This document shows positions 1-6,184 of a stretch of DNA of 8,277 nt, in pieces. The translations under genes and the position numbers were made by a program. The notes under the pieces are model-generated. The model saw only the letters and a list, made by a program, of their open reading frames with translations, was not told the origin of the DNA and ran no database searches. The DNA is from Chloroflexota bacterium (GTDB taxonomy: Bacteria > Chloroflexota > Dehalococcoidia > Bin125): the NCBI GenBank assembly GCA_027296805.1, contig JAPUIR010000214.1, forward strand, positions 1-8,277. Reading direction: 5' to 3'. Each line of letters starts with the position of its first letter. Within the stretch, counting starts at the first letter, position 1.

Positions 1-1
1 C

Positions 2-223
2 TTCTGCGATGAGGAAGGTCTTCCCATCACCGAGTACTTGCCAGAGGACCATGAGGGGCGGCAGATCTACGGCCTGCGCCCCGATCCCACCCCCGGCGAG
101 GGACGCGCCATCGGCCGTCTGGAGGAATCCTCCGGCCGCGAGATCCGCAAGAGCAGAGCCGACGAAGTCGCCAAGGACGGACCGGCCGAAGACGACACGC
201 CCACCACTTCGCCTGAGTGCTGA
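2..223 (+). CDS. 3' end of an unrecognised gene with a hydrophilic acidic tail (partial)
   Basis: The frame is open from the left edge and ends at TGA 221-223, giving the last 73 residues of a protein whose start lies outside the window. The visible part begins [20 protein letters not shown] and then becomes a charged, proline- and glutamate-rich tail ending SPEC. This looks like a disordered C-terminus. No catalytic motif, membrane segment or complete domain is visible; the only two cysteines are the second visible residue and the last. I do not recognise the family and assign no function. The third codon position is C-rich like the neighbours, which supports real coding. The gap to rpsN is 95 bp. 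A short internal TTG at 38 could be called a start, but the frame is open upstream of it, so truncation by the window is the simpler reading. Confidence 0.6.
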   Translation, partial: FCDEEGLPITEYLPEDHEGRQIYGLRPDPTPGEGRAIGRLEESSGREIRKSRADEVAKDGPAEDDTPTTSPEC

Positions 224-279
224 ACGTTGCGCCTGACCTGGCGACAGCCCGCCGGGTAGGGCACAATAGACGCTCGCCG

Positions 280-295
280 CGGTGCGAACGCACCG
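280..295 (+). promoter_or_regulatory. 7-bp perfect dyad in the rpsN leader
   Basis: CGGTGCG (280-286) and CGCACCG (289-295) are exact reverse complements separated by AA. Flanking GCC (276-278) and GGC (298-300) can extend the stem past a G-U pair and a one-base bulge. The dyad ends 23 nt before the rpsN ATG at 319. A weak -10-like CACAAT at 262-267 lies just upstream, so the dyad would sit near the transcript start. It could be a repressor operator or a leader hairpin. In DNA of this GC content, short GC dyads also arise by chance. Confidence 0.35.
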
Positions 296-318
296 TCGGC
301 GCATTGGGGATTCGAGAC

Positions 319-624
319 ATGGCGAAAAAGAGCGTCGTCGCGCGCCAACTCAAACGAGAAAAGCTCCACGCTCGGCACGCCGAACAGCGCGCGACCCTCA
401 AGAAGGAGCTGCGCGCTTCCTGGGGCGACCCCGACACGCGTTGGAGCCTCCAGGTCCAGCTCCAACGACTCCCCCTCAACAGCAGCCCCAGCCGCCTCCG
501 CAACCGCTGCGCCGTGACCGGCCGCCCGCGCGGCTACATGCGCAAGTTCGGCGTCTCGCGCATCGTCTTCCGCGAACTCGCCAACGAGGGTTATCTCCCC
601 GGCATCCGCAAGTCATCCTGGTAG
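319..624 (+). CDS. rpsN: 30S ribosomal protein S14, long cysteine-poor (C-) form
   Basis: A 101-residue small-subunit ribosomal protein that binds the 3' major domain of 16S rRNA in the head of the 30S particle. The C-terminal block is diagnostic: RNRC (61-64), [15 protein letters not shown] (67-81), [18 protein letters not shown] (84-101). The N-terminal half is basic and helical. There is one cysteine (C64), so the paired CxxC zinc site of the short C+ S14 type is absent; length and sequence fit the zinc-independent class. I chose ATG 319 because MAKKS is the conserved start of this family and a weak GGGGA (306-310) precedes it; longer in-frame starts from 217 have no homologous look. It lies alone, outside the spc ribosomal operon where rpsN usually sits. 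In genomes with two S14 genes, such lone C- copies are often induced under zinc limitation; whether a second copy exists here cannot be seen. Confidence 0.96.
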   Translation: MAKKSVVARQLKREKLHARHAEQRATLKKELRASWGDPDTRWSLQVQLQRLPLNSSPSRLRNRCAVTGRPRGYMRKFGVSRIVFRELANEGYLPGIRKSSW

Positions 625-686
625 CAACGCAAGCGTGAGGTCCGCGCGGCGGCGCTCCTCCGCGCCCGCTCCTGTTGCGCCCCCGG

Positions 687-706
687 GAGTTAACCTTGCT
701 TAACTC
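687..706 (+). promoter_or_regulatory. AT-rich inverted repeat, candidate operator of the iron ABC operon
   Basis: GAGTTAA (687-693) and TTAACTC (700-706) are exact reverse complements with a 6-bp spacer CCTTGC, giving a 20-bp dyad with half-site centres about one helical turn apart. It stands out as AT-rich in strongly GC-rich DNA and ends 62 bp before the start of the binding-protein gene. Size and geometry suit a dimeric repressor. A metal-dependent regulator of the DtxR/IdeR or Fur type is the natural guess given the gene controlled, but the sequence does not match the classic IdeR box closely. The identity of the regulator is inference. Confidence 0.5.
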
Positions 707-724
707 TATTTCGTAGCCTAGCTT
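696..724 (+). promoter_or_regulatory. Possible sigma-70-type promoter for the iron ABC operon
   Basis: TTGCTT (696-701) and TAGCTT (719-724) are separated by exactly 17 bp. Each matches only three of six consensus positions. The placement is more persuasive than the sequence: the -35 element lies inside the 687-706 dyad, so a bound repressor would cover it. The predicted start near 731 would give a leader of about 40 nt containing only the hairpin at 736-766. No better hexamer pair is visible in 625-768. Confidence 0.3.
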
Positions 725-735
725 ATGTACGCCCA

Positions 736-766
736 CGGCCTCCCTTAGGCCACCCTCAGGAGGCCG
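736..766 (+). promoter_or_regulatory. Leader hairpin that masks the Shine-Dalgarno of the binding-protein gene
   Basis: CGGCCTCC (736-743) pairs perfectly with GGAGGCCG (759-766), an 8-bp, almost all-GC stem with a 15-nt loop. The 3' arm contains nearly all of the ribosome-binding site AGGAGG (758-763), which lies 5 nt before the GTG start at 769. The 5' arm carries the complementary CCTCC at 739-743. A near-copy of the same segment, CCTCCCTAGGCC (777-788), occurs just after the start codon and offers a second CCTCC (777-781) that could pair with the same GGAGG. The sequence shows the pairing potential; actual control of translation, for example a switch between two folds or opening by a factor, is inference. 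Confidence 0.5.
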
Positions 767-768
767 GC

Positions 769-1833
769 GTGCTAACCCTCCCTAGGCCGCTCGTAGCGGC
801 CTTCATCTCCCGACGGACGACGCTCGCCCTCCTCGTCCTCACCGCGATCGTGACCGCCGCCTGTAGCGGCAACAGTGGCCCCCCCAGCGAACGCCAGCCC
901 GCTGACTCCGCATCGATCACCGTCTACTCGGGGCGCAGCGAGGCCCTCATCGGCCCCCTCATCGAACGCTTCGAAGCCGCGACCGGCATCGACGTCCGCG
1001 TCCGCTACGGCGACACCGCCGCCCTCACCGCCACGATCCTCGAAGAAGGCGACCGTTCGCCCGCCGACGTTTTCCTCGCGCAAGACGCCGGCGCCCTTGG
1101 CGCGCTGGAGGCCGCCGAACGCCTCAGCCCCTTGCCCGAGAGCGTCTTGCAGCGGGTCGACTCCGCCTTCCGCTCTCCCACCGGCTCCTGGGTCGGCGTC
1201 TCCGGCCGCGCCCGCGTCATCGTGTATTCCACCGACCTCGACCCTGACGCGCTCCCGCAATCCATCTTCGACCTCACCGCGCCGGAATGGCGTGGCCGCC
1301 TCGGCTGGGCCCCCGCCAACGGCTCCTTCCAGGCCTTCGTCACCGCCTTGCGGGAGGTTCACGGGGACGACGTCACAGAGCAATGGCTGCGCGACATGCT
1401 CGCTAACGACGTGCGCGAGTATCCCAACAACTCCACCCAAGTACAGGCCGTCGGCGATGGCGAGATCGAACTCGGTCTGGTCAACCACTACTACCTCTTC
1501 CGCTTCCTCGCCGATGACCCCGGCTTCCCCGCCGCCAACCTCTACACCGACTCCGGCCGGGCCGGGGCCTTGATTAACGTCGCCGGCGCCGGCCTGCTCC
1601 AGTCCAGCGACCAGAGCGACACCGCCCTCCGCTTCGTCCGCTTCTTGCTCGACGAGGACGCACAGACCTTCTTCCGCGACGAGACTTTCGAATACCCCCT
1701 GATCGACGGCGTCGACCCCGCGGCGGGCATCCCCAGCCTCGACACCCTCGACCCGCCCTCGCTCGAACTCACCTCCCTGGCCGACCTCGAAGGCACGCTT
1801 GATCTACTCCGCAAGGTCGGCGTGCTGCCCTAA
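769..1833 (+). CDS. fbpA: Fe(III)-type ABC transporter substrate-binding lipoprotein (FbpA/FutA family)
   Basis: Periplasmic-type binding protein of 354 residues, the ligand-capturing part of the importer encoded by the next two genes. It begins with a lipoprotein signal: RR at 15-16, a hydrophobic stretch (19-28) and lipobox VTAAC with C32 as the likely lipidated cysteine, so it should be tethered outside the membrane. A short linker (33-48) leads to the mature domain ITVYSGRSE (50-58), typical of this family. The tyrosine pair Y241-Y242 in NHYYLFRFL matches the two adjacent iron-ligating tyrosines of FbpA/FutA proteins. The usual His of the first motif is replaced by S57, a variation tolerated in some iron binders, so ligand identity is likely but not proven. 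GTG 769 is chosen because a perfect AGGAGG lies 5 nt upstream and the signal peptide starts properly there. It is the first gene of the operon, with 28 nt before the permease ATG. Confidence 0.9.
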   Translation: MLTLPRPLVAAFISRRTTLALLVLTAIVTAACSGNSGPPSERQPADSASITVYSGRSEALIGPLIERFEAATGIDVRVRYGDTAALTATILEEGDRSPADVFLAQDAGALGALEAAERLSPLPESVLQRVDSAFRSPTGSWVGVSGRARVIVYSTDLDPDALPQSIFDLTAPEWRGRLGWAPANGSFQAFVTALREVHGDDVTEQWLRDMLANDVREYPNNSTQVQAVGDGEIELGLVNHYYLFRFLADDPGFPAANLYTDSGRAGALINVAGAGLLQSSDQSDTALRFVRFLLDEDAQTFFRDETFEYPLIDGVDPAAGIPSLDTLDPPSLELTSLADLEGTLDLLRKVGVLP

Positions 1834-1861
1834 GCCGCCGGTACGAGAGAGGCACGCCACG

Positions 1862-3466
1862 ATGTCGACCTGGTCAGAGGCCCTGCCCCTGCTCGGATCG
1901 CGTCGCGGCCGCCCGGCCTTCGTCTGGCTCCCCGCCATCCTCGTCGCGGCTCTGGTGGCCGTGCCCCCCCTCACCTACCTCGTCGTGCGTGCTGCCCAAG
2001 CCGACTCCGATGCCTGGCGTGCCCTGACCAGCTCCAGCACGCTCGATCTGCTCGCCAATACGGTCGCGCTGATGCTCGCCGTGACCGCCACCTCCATCGC
2101 GCTCGCCCTCCCCATGGCCTGGCTCACAACCCGCACCAACCTCCCCTGGCGGCGCTTCTGGAGCGTGGTCACCGCGCTTCCGCTGGTCATCCCCAGCTAC
2201 GTCGGCGCGCTCGCCTTCGTCGCCGCGCTGGGCCCGCGGGGCACACTACAAAGCCTGCTCGCTCCCTTCGGCGTGGACACCCTGCCAGACATCCACGGCT
2301 TCGTCGGGGCCTGGCTCGCCCTCAGCCTTTTCACCTATCCCTATCTGCTCCTGGTCCTGCGCTCCAGCCTGCGCGGCCTCGATCCCGCGCTTGGGGAGGC
2401 CTCACGCGCCCTGGGCGTTGGCCCTTGGCGAACGTTCGTCCGCGTCATCGTGCCCCAACTCCGCGTCCCCCTCGCCGCCGGCGCCCTGCTCGTCGCGCTC
2501 TACGTCGTCTCCGACTTCGGCGCCGTCTCCATCCTCGGCTTCGACACCTTCACACGGGCCATCTTCGTGGAGTTCCGACTCTCCTTCGACCGCGCCGCCG
2601 TCGCGGTCTTCAGCCTCGCCTTGGTCGGCCTCGTGGTCGTCATCCTTGGCCTCGAGGCCGCCAGCCGCAGCCGCGCTCGCTATCACTCGACCGGTGCCAC
2701 CTCACGTCGTCCCCGCGTCGTCCCCCTCGGCCGCTGGCGCTGGCCCGCGATCGGGTTCCTCAGTCTGGTCGCTCTGCTCAGCCTGGGCACGCCTATCGGC
2801 GTCCTGCTGCATTGGCTCTTGCGCAGCGCCGACAGCGCCGCTCTCTTCAACGACAGTTGGACCGCTGCTTGGCACTCCGTCAGCGCCTCCGCGGCCGCCG
2901 GCCTCGTCGCGCTGGCCGCCTCGATCCCGATCGCCATCGTCGCCGTCCGCCACCCCTCGCCGCTCGCCCTCCTCCTCGACCGCGTCAGCCACTTCGGCTT
3001 CGCGCTGCCCGGCATCGTGATCGCCCTCGCCCTCGTCTTCTTTTCGTTGCGCGTCCTCCCCGGCCTCTACCAGTCCTGGCTCGTCCTGATCTTCGCCTAT
3101 GTCGTCCTCTTCGTCCCCACAGCGATCGGCGCCGTCCGCGCCGCACTCGTCCGCGTCCGACCCAGCATGGAGGAAGCCGCCCGCGGCCTCGGCCATCCAC
3201 CCGCCTGGGTGCTCGCCACGATCACCCTTCCTCTTGTCGTGCCGGGCTTGCTCGCCGCCTTCGCCCTCGTCTTCCTCACCACGATGAAGGAGCTGCCCGC
3301 GACCCTGCTCTTGGCGCCGACTGAGTACGATACGTTGGCGTCGCAGGTCTGGCACTCCGCCAACGACGCCTCCTTCGCGCAAGCGGCCGCCCCCGCCTTG
3401 ATGCTCATTCTCTTCGCCGCTCTACCCATGGCGTTCATCGTCGGCCGGGAGAATCTCCGTGACTGA
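1862..3466 (+). CDS. fbpB: Iron ABC transporter permease, two-domain fusion (FbpB type)
   Basis: An inner-membrane channel of 534 residues built from two tandem binding-protein-dependent permease domains, so one chain replaces the usual permease dimer. About twelve hydrophobic segments are visible, roughly at 22-44, 64-88, 100-122, 146-168, 202-224, 244-265, 295-320, 340-362, 375-396, 405-428, 454-475 and 508-528. Each half carries the cytoplasmic EAA coupling loop that docks on the ATPase: EASRALGVGP (179-188) and EEAARGLGHP (437-446). Length and layout match the FbpB/AfuB/ThiP fused group; the neighbouring binding protein favours iron over thiamine. ATG 1862 is preferred over the longer in-frame ATG 1799, which would overlap the upstream gene, because AGAGAGG (1846-1852) sits 9 nt before it and MSTWSEAL leads directly into the first helix. 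The 3' end overlaps the ATPase start by 8 bp. Confidence 0.92.
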   Translation: MSTWSEALPLLGSRRGRPAFVWLPAILVAALVAVPPLTYLVVRAAQADSDAWRALTSSSTLDLLANTVALMLAVTATSIALALPMAWLTTRTNLPWRRFWSVVTALPLVIPSYVGALAFVAALGPRGTLQSLLAPFGVDTLPDIHGFVGAWLALSLFTYPYLLLVLRSSLRGLDPALGEASRALGVGPWRTFVRVIVPQLRVPLAAGALLVALYVVSDFGAVSILGFDTFTRAIFVEFRLSFDRAAVAVFSLALVGLVVVILGLEAASRSRARYHSTGATSRRPRVVPLGRWRWPAIGFLSLVALLSLGTPIGVLLHWLLRSADSAALFNDSWTAAWHSVSASAAAGLVALAASIPIAIVAVRHPSPLALLLDRVSHFGFALPGIVIALALVFFSLRVLPGLYQSWLVLIFAYVVLFVPTAIGAVRAALVRVRPSMEEAARGLGHPPAWVLATITLPLVVPGLLAAFALVFLTTMKELPATLLLAPTEYDTLASQVWHSANDASFAQAAAPALMLILFAALPMAFIVGRENLRD

Positions 3467-4562
3467 CCCCCAGACCGACGCCGGCACGCCAGCGCTGGAC
3501 TGCGTCGCTCTGCGCAAGACCTACGACAACATCCGCGCCGTCGACGAAGTCAGCTTGCAAGTCGCCGCCGGCGAACTGCTCGCGATCCTGGGGCCCTCCG
3601 GCTGCGGCAAAACGACACTGCTCCGGCTCATCGCCGGCTTTGAAACCCCCGACGCCGGCCGGATCACCATCGCCGGCCACCCCGTCGTGAGCCCCCGGCG
3701 GCTCGTCCCCCCGGAGCGCCGCCACGTAGGCATGGTCTTCCAGGATTACGCGCTCTTCCCGCACATGACCGTGGCCGCCAATGTGGCCTACGGGATCGAC
3801 GCACCGCGCGTGCGTCGCAACCCCTTCGCCCGCCCCGCTCCCGTCCAGCAACGCGTCGACGACGTGCTGGATCTAGTCGAACTCACCCATGTCGCCGATC
3901 GGCACCCGCACGAGCTCTCCGGCGGCGAGGCCCAGCGCGTCGCCCTCGCTCGCGCGCTGGCACCACGCCCCGACCTCATCTTGCTCGATGAGCCCTTCTC
4001 CAATCTCGATGCCCAGCTCCGCGTCTCCGTGCGCACCGAGGTCCGCGATATCATCCATCGGGCGGACGCCTCGGCCGTCTTCGTCACCCACGACCAAGAG
4101 GAGGCGTTTAGCTTCGCCGACCGCGTCGCGATCATGCGCGCCGGCCGTATCGACCAGGTCGGCAGTGCGACCGACATCTACCGCGACCCCGCCAACCGCT
4201 TCGTCGCCAGCTTCGTCGGTGACGCCGATTTCCTCCCCGGCACGCCCGAGCCGGGCGGCGTTCGCACCGAGATCGGTCTCGTCACCTCCGGCCAGGACTG
4301 GTCCCAAACCTCAGCGGTCGACGTCCTGGTCCGGCCGGAGTCGGTCCGCCTCAAGCCCAGCGACGACAACGACGCCGCCCAGGTCATCGAGCGGGAATTC
4401 TACGGTCACGATCAGGTGCTGCTCGTCCGCCTCCCCTCCGGCAACACCCTCCGCGTCCGCCTTGGCCCCGCCGAACGCTACGGCCCCGGCGATCGCGTCA
4501 CCGCCTCCATCGCCGGGCACGCCACAATCTTCCCCAGCGCCGGCGCCTCACCGGATCCGTAA
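3459..4562 (+). CDS. fbpC: Iron ABC transporter ATP-binding protein (FbpC type, with TOBE domain)
   Basis: A 367-residue cytoplasmic ATPase that powers the importer. All nucleotide-binding motifs are intact: Walker A GPSGCGKT (45-52), Q-loop VFQDYALFPH (93-102, Q95), signature LSGGEAQRVALARAL (153-167), Walker B LILLDEP (173-179) with catalytic E178, D-loop SNLD (181-184) and H-loop VTHDQEEA (209-216, H211). Residues from about 280 to 360 look like the C-terminal TOBE-type regulatory domain of the FbpC/PotA/MalK group. There is a slightly long, basic insert after the Q-loop (RVRRNPFARPAPVQQR, 117-132). It starts at GTG 3459, inside the end of the permease gene and in a different frame, with GGGAG (3447-3451) 7 nt upstream. 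The overlap implies translational coupling and a fixed ratio with the permease. The signature and Walker motifs make the class certain; the iron assignment comes from the two preceding genes. Confidence 0.93.
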   Translation: MTDPQTDAGTPALDCVALRKTYDNIRAVDEVSLQVAAGELLAILGPSGCGKTTLLRLIAGFETPDAGRITIAGHPVVSPRRLVPPERRHVGMVFQDYALFPHMTVAANVAYGIDAPRVRRNPFARPAPVQQRVDDVLDLVELTHVADRHPHELSGGEAQRVALARALAPRPDLILLDEPFSNLDAQLRVSVRTEVRDIIHRADASAVFVTHDQEEAFSFADRVAIMRAGRIDQVGSATDIYRDPANRFVASFVGDADFLPGTPEPGGVRTEIGLVTSGQDWSQTSAVDVLVRPESVRLKPSDDNDAAQVIEREFYGHDQVLLVRLPSGNTLRVRLGPAERYGPGDRVTASIAGHATIFPSAGASPDP

Positions 4563-4651
4563 GCAGCGCCCGCTACGATGCCTGACGGCCCGCCGCGCAC
4601 GGATCCCCGCTGATGGCGCTGGCGAAACGCCGCCTAGAAGAAGGACACCAC

Positions 4652-5602
4652 ATGCAGATCAGCTTGATGGTCGAGGGACAGAACGGCCTGACCTGGGAGC
4701 GCTGGAGCCACATCCTCGCTCTCGCCGAACGCCTCGGCTTCCCCGGCCTCTATCGCTCCGACCACTACTTCATCGGCCAGCAGCAGGACTCGTTGGAGAC
4801 GTACCTCTCCTTCGTCATGGCCGCGAGCGAGACCAGCAAGATCCGCTTCGGCCCCCTCGTCACCCCCATCACCTTCCGCGCCCCCGTCAACGTCGGACGC
4901 ATGGTCGCCCAGATCGACGATCTCAGCGGCGGCCGCTTCGTCTGCGGCTTGGGCGCCGGCTGGAACGACACCGAGCACACCACCTACGGCATCCCCTTCC
5001 CAGCCGTGAAAGAGCGCTTCGACCGTCTCGAAGAAGCAATCGCCTTGATCAAGGCGCTCTGGACCCAGTCCCCCGCCACGTACGACGGTCGCTTCTACCA
5101 GCTTGCGGGGGCCGACTGCCTGCCGCGGCCGCCCGCCGGCCGTCCCCCGCTCCTGATCGGCGGATCCGGAGAGAAGCGCACCTTGCGCATCACCGCCCAG
5201 CACGCCGACGAGTGGAACTCCACCATGCTCACCCCCACCGAACTCGCCCACAAGAACGATGTCCTCGCCCGCCACTGCGAAGACTTCGACCGCGATCCCG
5301 CCTCCATCCGCAAGTCGATGATGATCTTCGGCATGATCGGGCCAGAGTCGCTGCGCACCGCCGCCGCTGAGCGCCTCATGGGCATGTTCGCTCCGGGCCA
5401 GGACATCCCAGTCGACGAGTTCAGCGCTGGCCTCAAGGCGCGCGGCGCGATCGCCGGTGGCACCGAAGAGATCATCGACTCCCTCGGCGCCCTCGCTGAG
5501 CAGGGGATCGAAGAGGTGCAGTTCCAGCACTTCTTCTTCGACAGCGACGAGATTCCCGAGTACCTTGCAGCCGAAATCGCGCCCAAGGCCGCTGCCCTCT
5601 AG
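4652..5602 (+). CDS. LLM-class F420-dependent oxidoreductase (luciferase-like fold)
   Basis: A 316-residue cytoplasmic enzyme of the bacterial luciferase-like superfamily (TIM barrel). The N-terminus MQISLMVEGQNGLTWERWSH, followed by GLYRSDHYF (32-40), is typical of the actinobacterial Rv1855c-like group of predicted F420-dependent oxidoreductases. Other family landmarks are SGGRFVCGLGAGWNDTEH (92-109), the conserved ERFDRLEEAI (121-130) and the phosphate-binding PPLLIGGSGEKR (165-176). These enzymes transfer hydride between cofactor F420H2 (sometimes FMN) and an organic substrate; the substrate cannot be told from sequence. ATG 4652 is chosen over the in-frame ATG 4613 because AAGGA (4641-4645) lies 6 nt before it and the barrel's first strand begins at MQISLM. 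It follows the ATPase gene by 89 nt with no convincing terminator, so it may be read from the importer transcript. F420 use would imply that the host makes this deazaflavin. Confidence 0.9.
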   Translation: MQISLMVEGQNGLTWERWSHILALAERLGFPGLYRSDHYFIGQQQDSLETYLSFVMAASETSKIRFGPLVTPITFRAPVNVGRMVAQIDDLSGGRFVCGLGAGWNDTEHTTYGIPFPAVKERFDRLEEAIALIKALWTQSPATYDGRFYQLAGADCLPRPPAGRPPLLIGGSGEKRTLRITAQHADEWNSTMLTPTELAHKNDVLARHCEDFDRDPASIRKSMMIFGMIGPESLRTAAAERLMGMFAPGQDIPVDEFSAGLKARGAIAGGTEEIIDSLGALAEQGIEEVQFQHFFFDSDEIPEYLAAEIAPKAAAL

Positions 5603-5624
5603 CGACCGCCGCGACCGGCCTCTG

Positions 5625-5639
5625 CCGTCGCAGCGACGG
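5625..5639 (+). repeat. Perfect 7-1-7 inverted repeat between two genes
   Basis: CCGTCGC (5625-5631) and GCGACGG (5633-5639) are exact reverse complements around a single A. As RNA this folds to a 6-bp stem with a CAG loop, in the 51-nt gap between the oxidoreductase stop and the DinB start. It ends just before the AAGGA (5641-5645) that serves the DinB gene and has no following T-run, so it is not a standard terminator. It may modulate transcript processing or translation, or be a protein-binding palindrome. Confidence 0.4.
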
Positions 5640-5653
5640 GAAGGACTACCCCC

Positions 5654-6184
5654 ATGCCGATGACCGTGAACGACTACTTCGCCCACTTCATCTCCCAGCT
5701 CCACGGCTGGTACCGCGACTCCCTCGCGGACCTCACAGATGAGCAGCTCTACTTCCGCCCCGCCGGCGAGGGCAACCACATCGCCTTCCAGGCCTGGCAC
5801 TTCATCCGCACCAAGGACAACGTCATCAACTTCGTGCTCCAGGACCGCAAGGCGCCGCTCTGGATGCGCCAGAACCTGCACGAAGAATGGGGCATGCCCA
5901 AGGTCGCCCAAGGCACCGGCATGGAACCCGCCGAGGCCCACGCCCTGCGCATCCCCAGCATCGACGCGTTGCTCAAGTACGCCGACGAAGTCCACGCCGA
6001 CGTCATGCCTTGGGTCGAGTCCGTCAGCAGCGACGATCTTCAGGTCATCCACAAACTGGTCCCTTGGGGTGAACTGCCCGCGGTGCAGCACGTGGGTCAG
6101 ACGATCGTCGCGCACGGCAATCAGCATCTGGGCCAGATCAACGCCCTGCGCGCGATCCAGGGCCTCAAGAGCGAGGACTTCTAG
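5654..6184 (+). CDS. DinB-superfamily protein, putative metal-dependent enzyme
   Basis: A 176-residue soluble protein with the DinB / YfiT-like four-helix-bundle pattern. The expected metal triad is visible: H49 in the second helix (FQAWHFIRTKDN, 45-56) and H154 with H158 in the last helix (IVAHGNQHLGQINALR, 151-166). The LxxLTDEQLYFRPAGEGNHIAF stretch before H49 is characteristic, in particular the conserved link from helix 1 to helix 2. Members of this fold bind a divalent metal and, where studied, many act as thiol-dependent S-transferases or isomerases using mycothiol or bacillithiol; others are damage-induced proteins of unknown activity. The exact reaction here is unknown. ATG 5654 has AAGGA (5641-5645) 8 nt upstream; ATG 5660 is a possible alternative. 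It follows the F420-type oxidoreductase by 51 nt in the same direction. The stop codon overlaps the stop of the convergent kinase gene. Confidence 0.88.
   Translation: MPMTVNDYFAHFISQLHGWYRDSLADLTDEQLYFRPAGEGNHIAFQAWHFIRTKDNVINFVLQDRKAPLWMRQNLHEEWGMPKVAQGTGMEPAEAHALRIPSIDALLKYADEVHADVMPWVESVSSDDLQVIHKLVPWGELPAVQHVGQTIVAHGNQHLGQINALRAIQGLKSEDF

Noticed and set aside
239..267. Promoter before rpsN with CACAAT (262-267) as -10
   Set aside because: The -10 matches four of six positions, but no -35 better than three of six is found at 17-bp spacing. Mentioned only as context for the leader dyad.
644..666. GC-rich hairpin after rpsN (stems 644-649 with 660-665, or 651-655 with 662-666) as a terminator
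   Set aside because: Stems are only 5-6 bp and no T-run follows, so an intrinsic terminator cannot be supported. rpsN transcription may still end here by other means.
772..1488. 238-codon minus-strand frame opposite the binding-protein gene
   Set aside because: Gly/Ala/Glu-rich shadow. The plus strand has a signal peptide, lipobox and family motifs in the same place.
4615..4634. Small hairpin (GGCG-AAA-CGCC) before the oxidoreductase ribosome-binding site
   Set aside because: Four core base pairs plus a bulged extension is within chance for this base composition, and there is no T-run.
3889..5370. 493-codon open frame on the plus strand crossing from the ATPase gene into the oxidoreductase gene
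   Set aside because: It is out of frame with both genes, which have complete motifs. Its product is a Pro/Ser/Arg-rich string typical of frame shadows in GC-rich DNA.
4634..6127. 497-codon open frame on the minus strand opposite the oxidoreductase and DinB genes
   Set aside because: It runs antisense across two well-supported genes and their gap. High GC at third positions removes stops from this frame, and the translation is a low-complexity Gly/Val/Glu/Asp mixture with no family motif.
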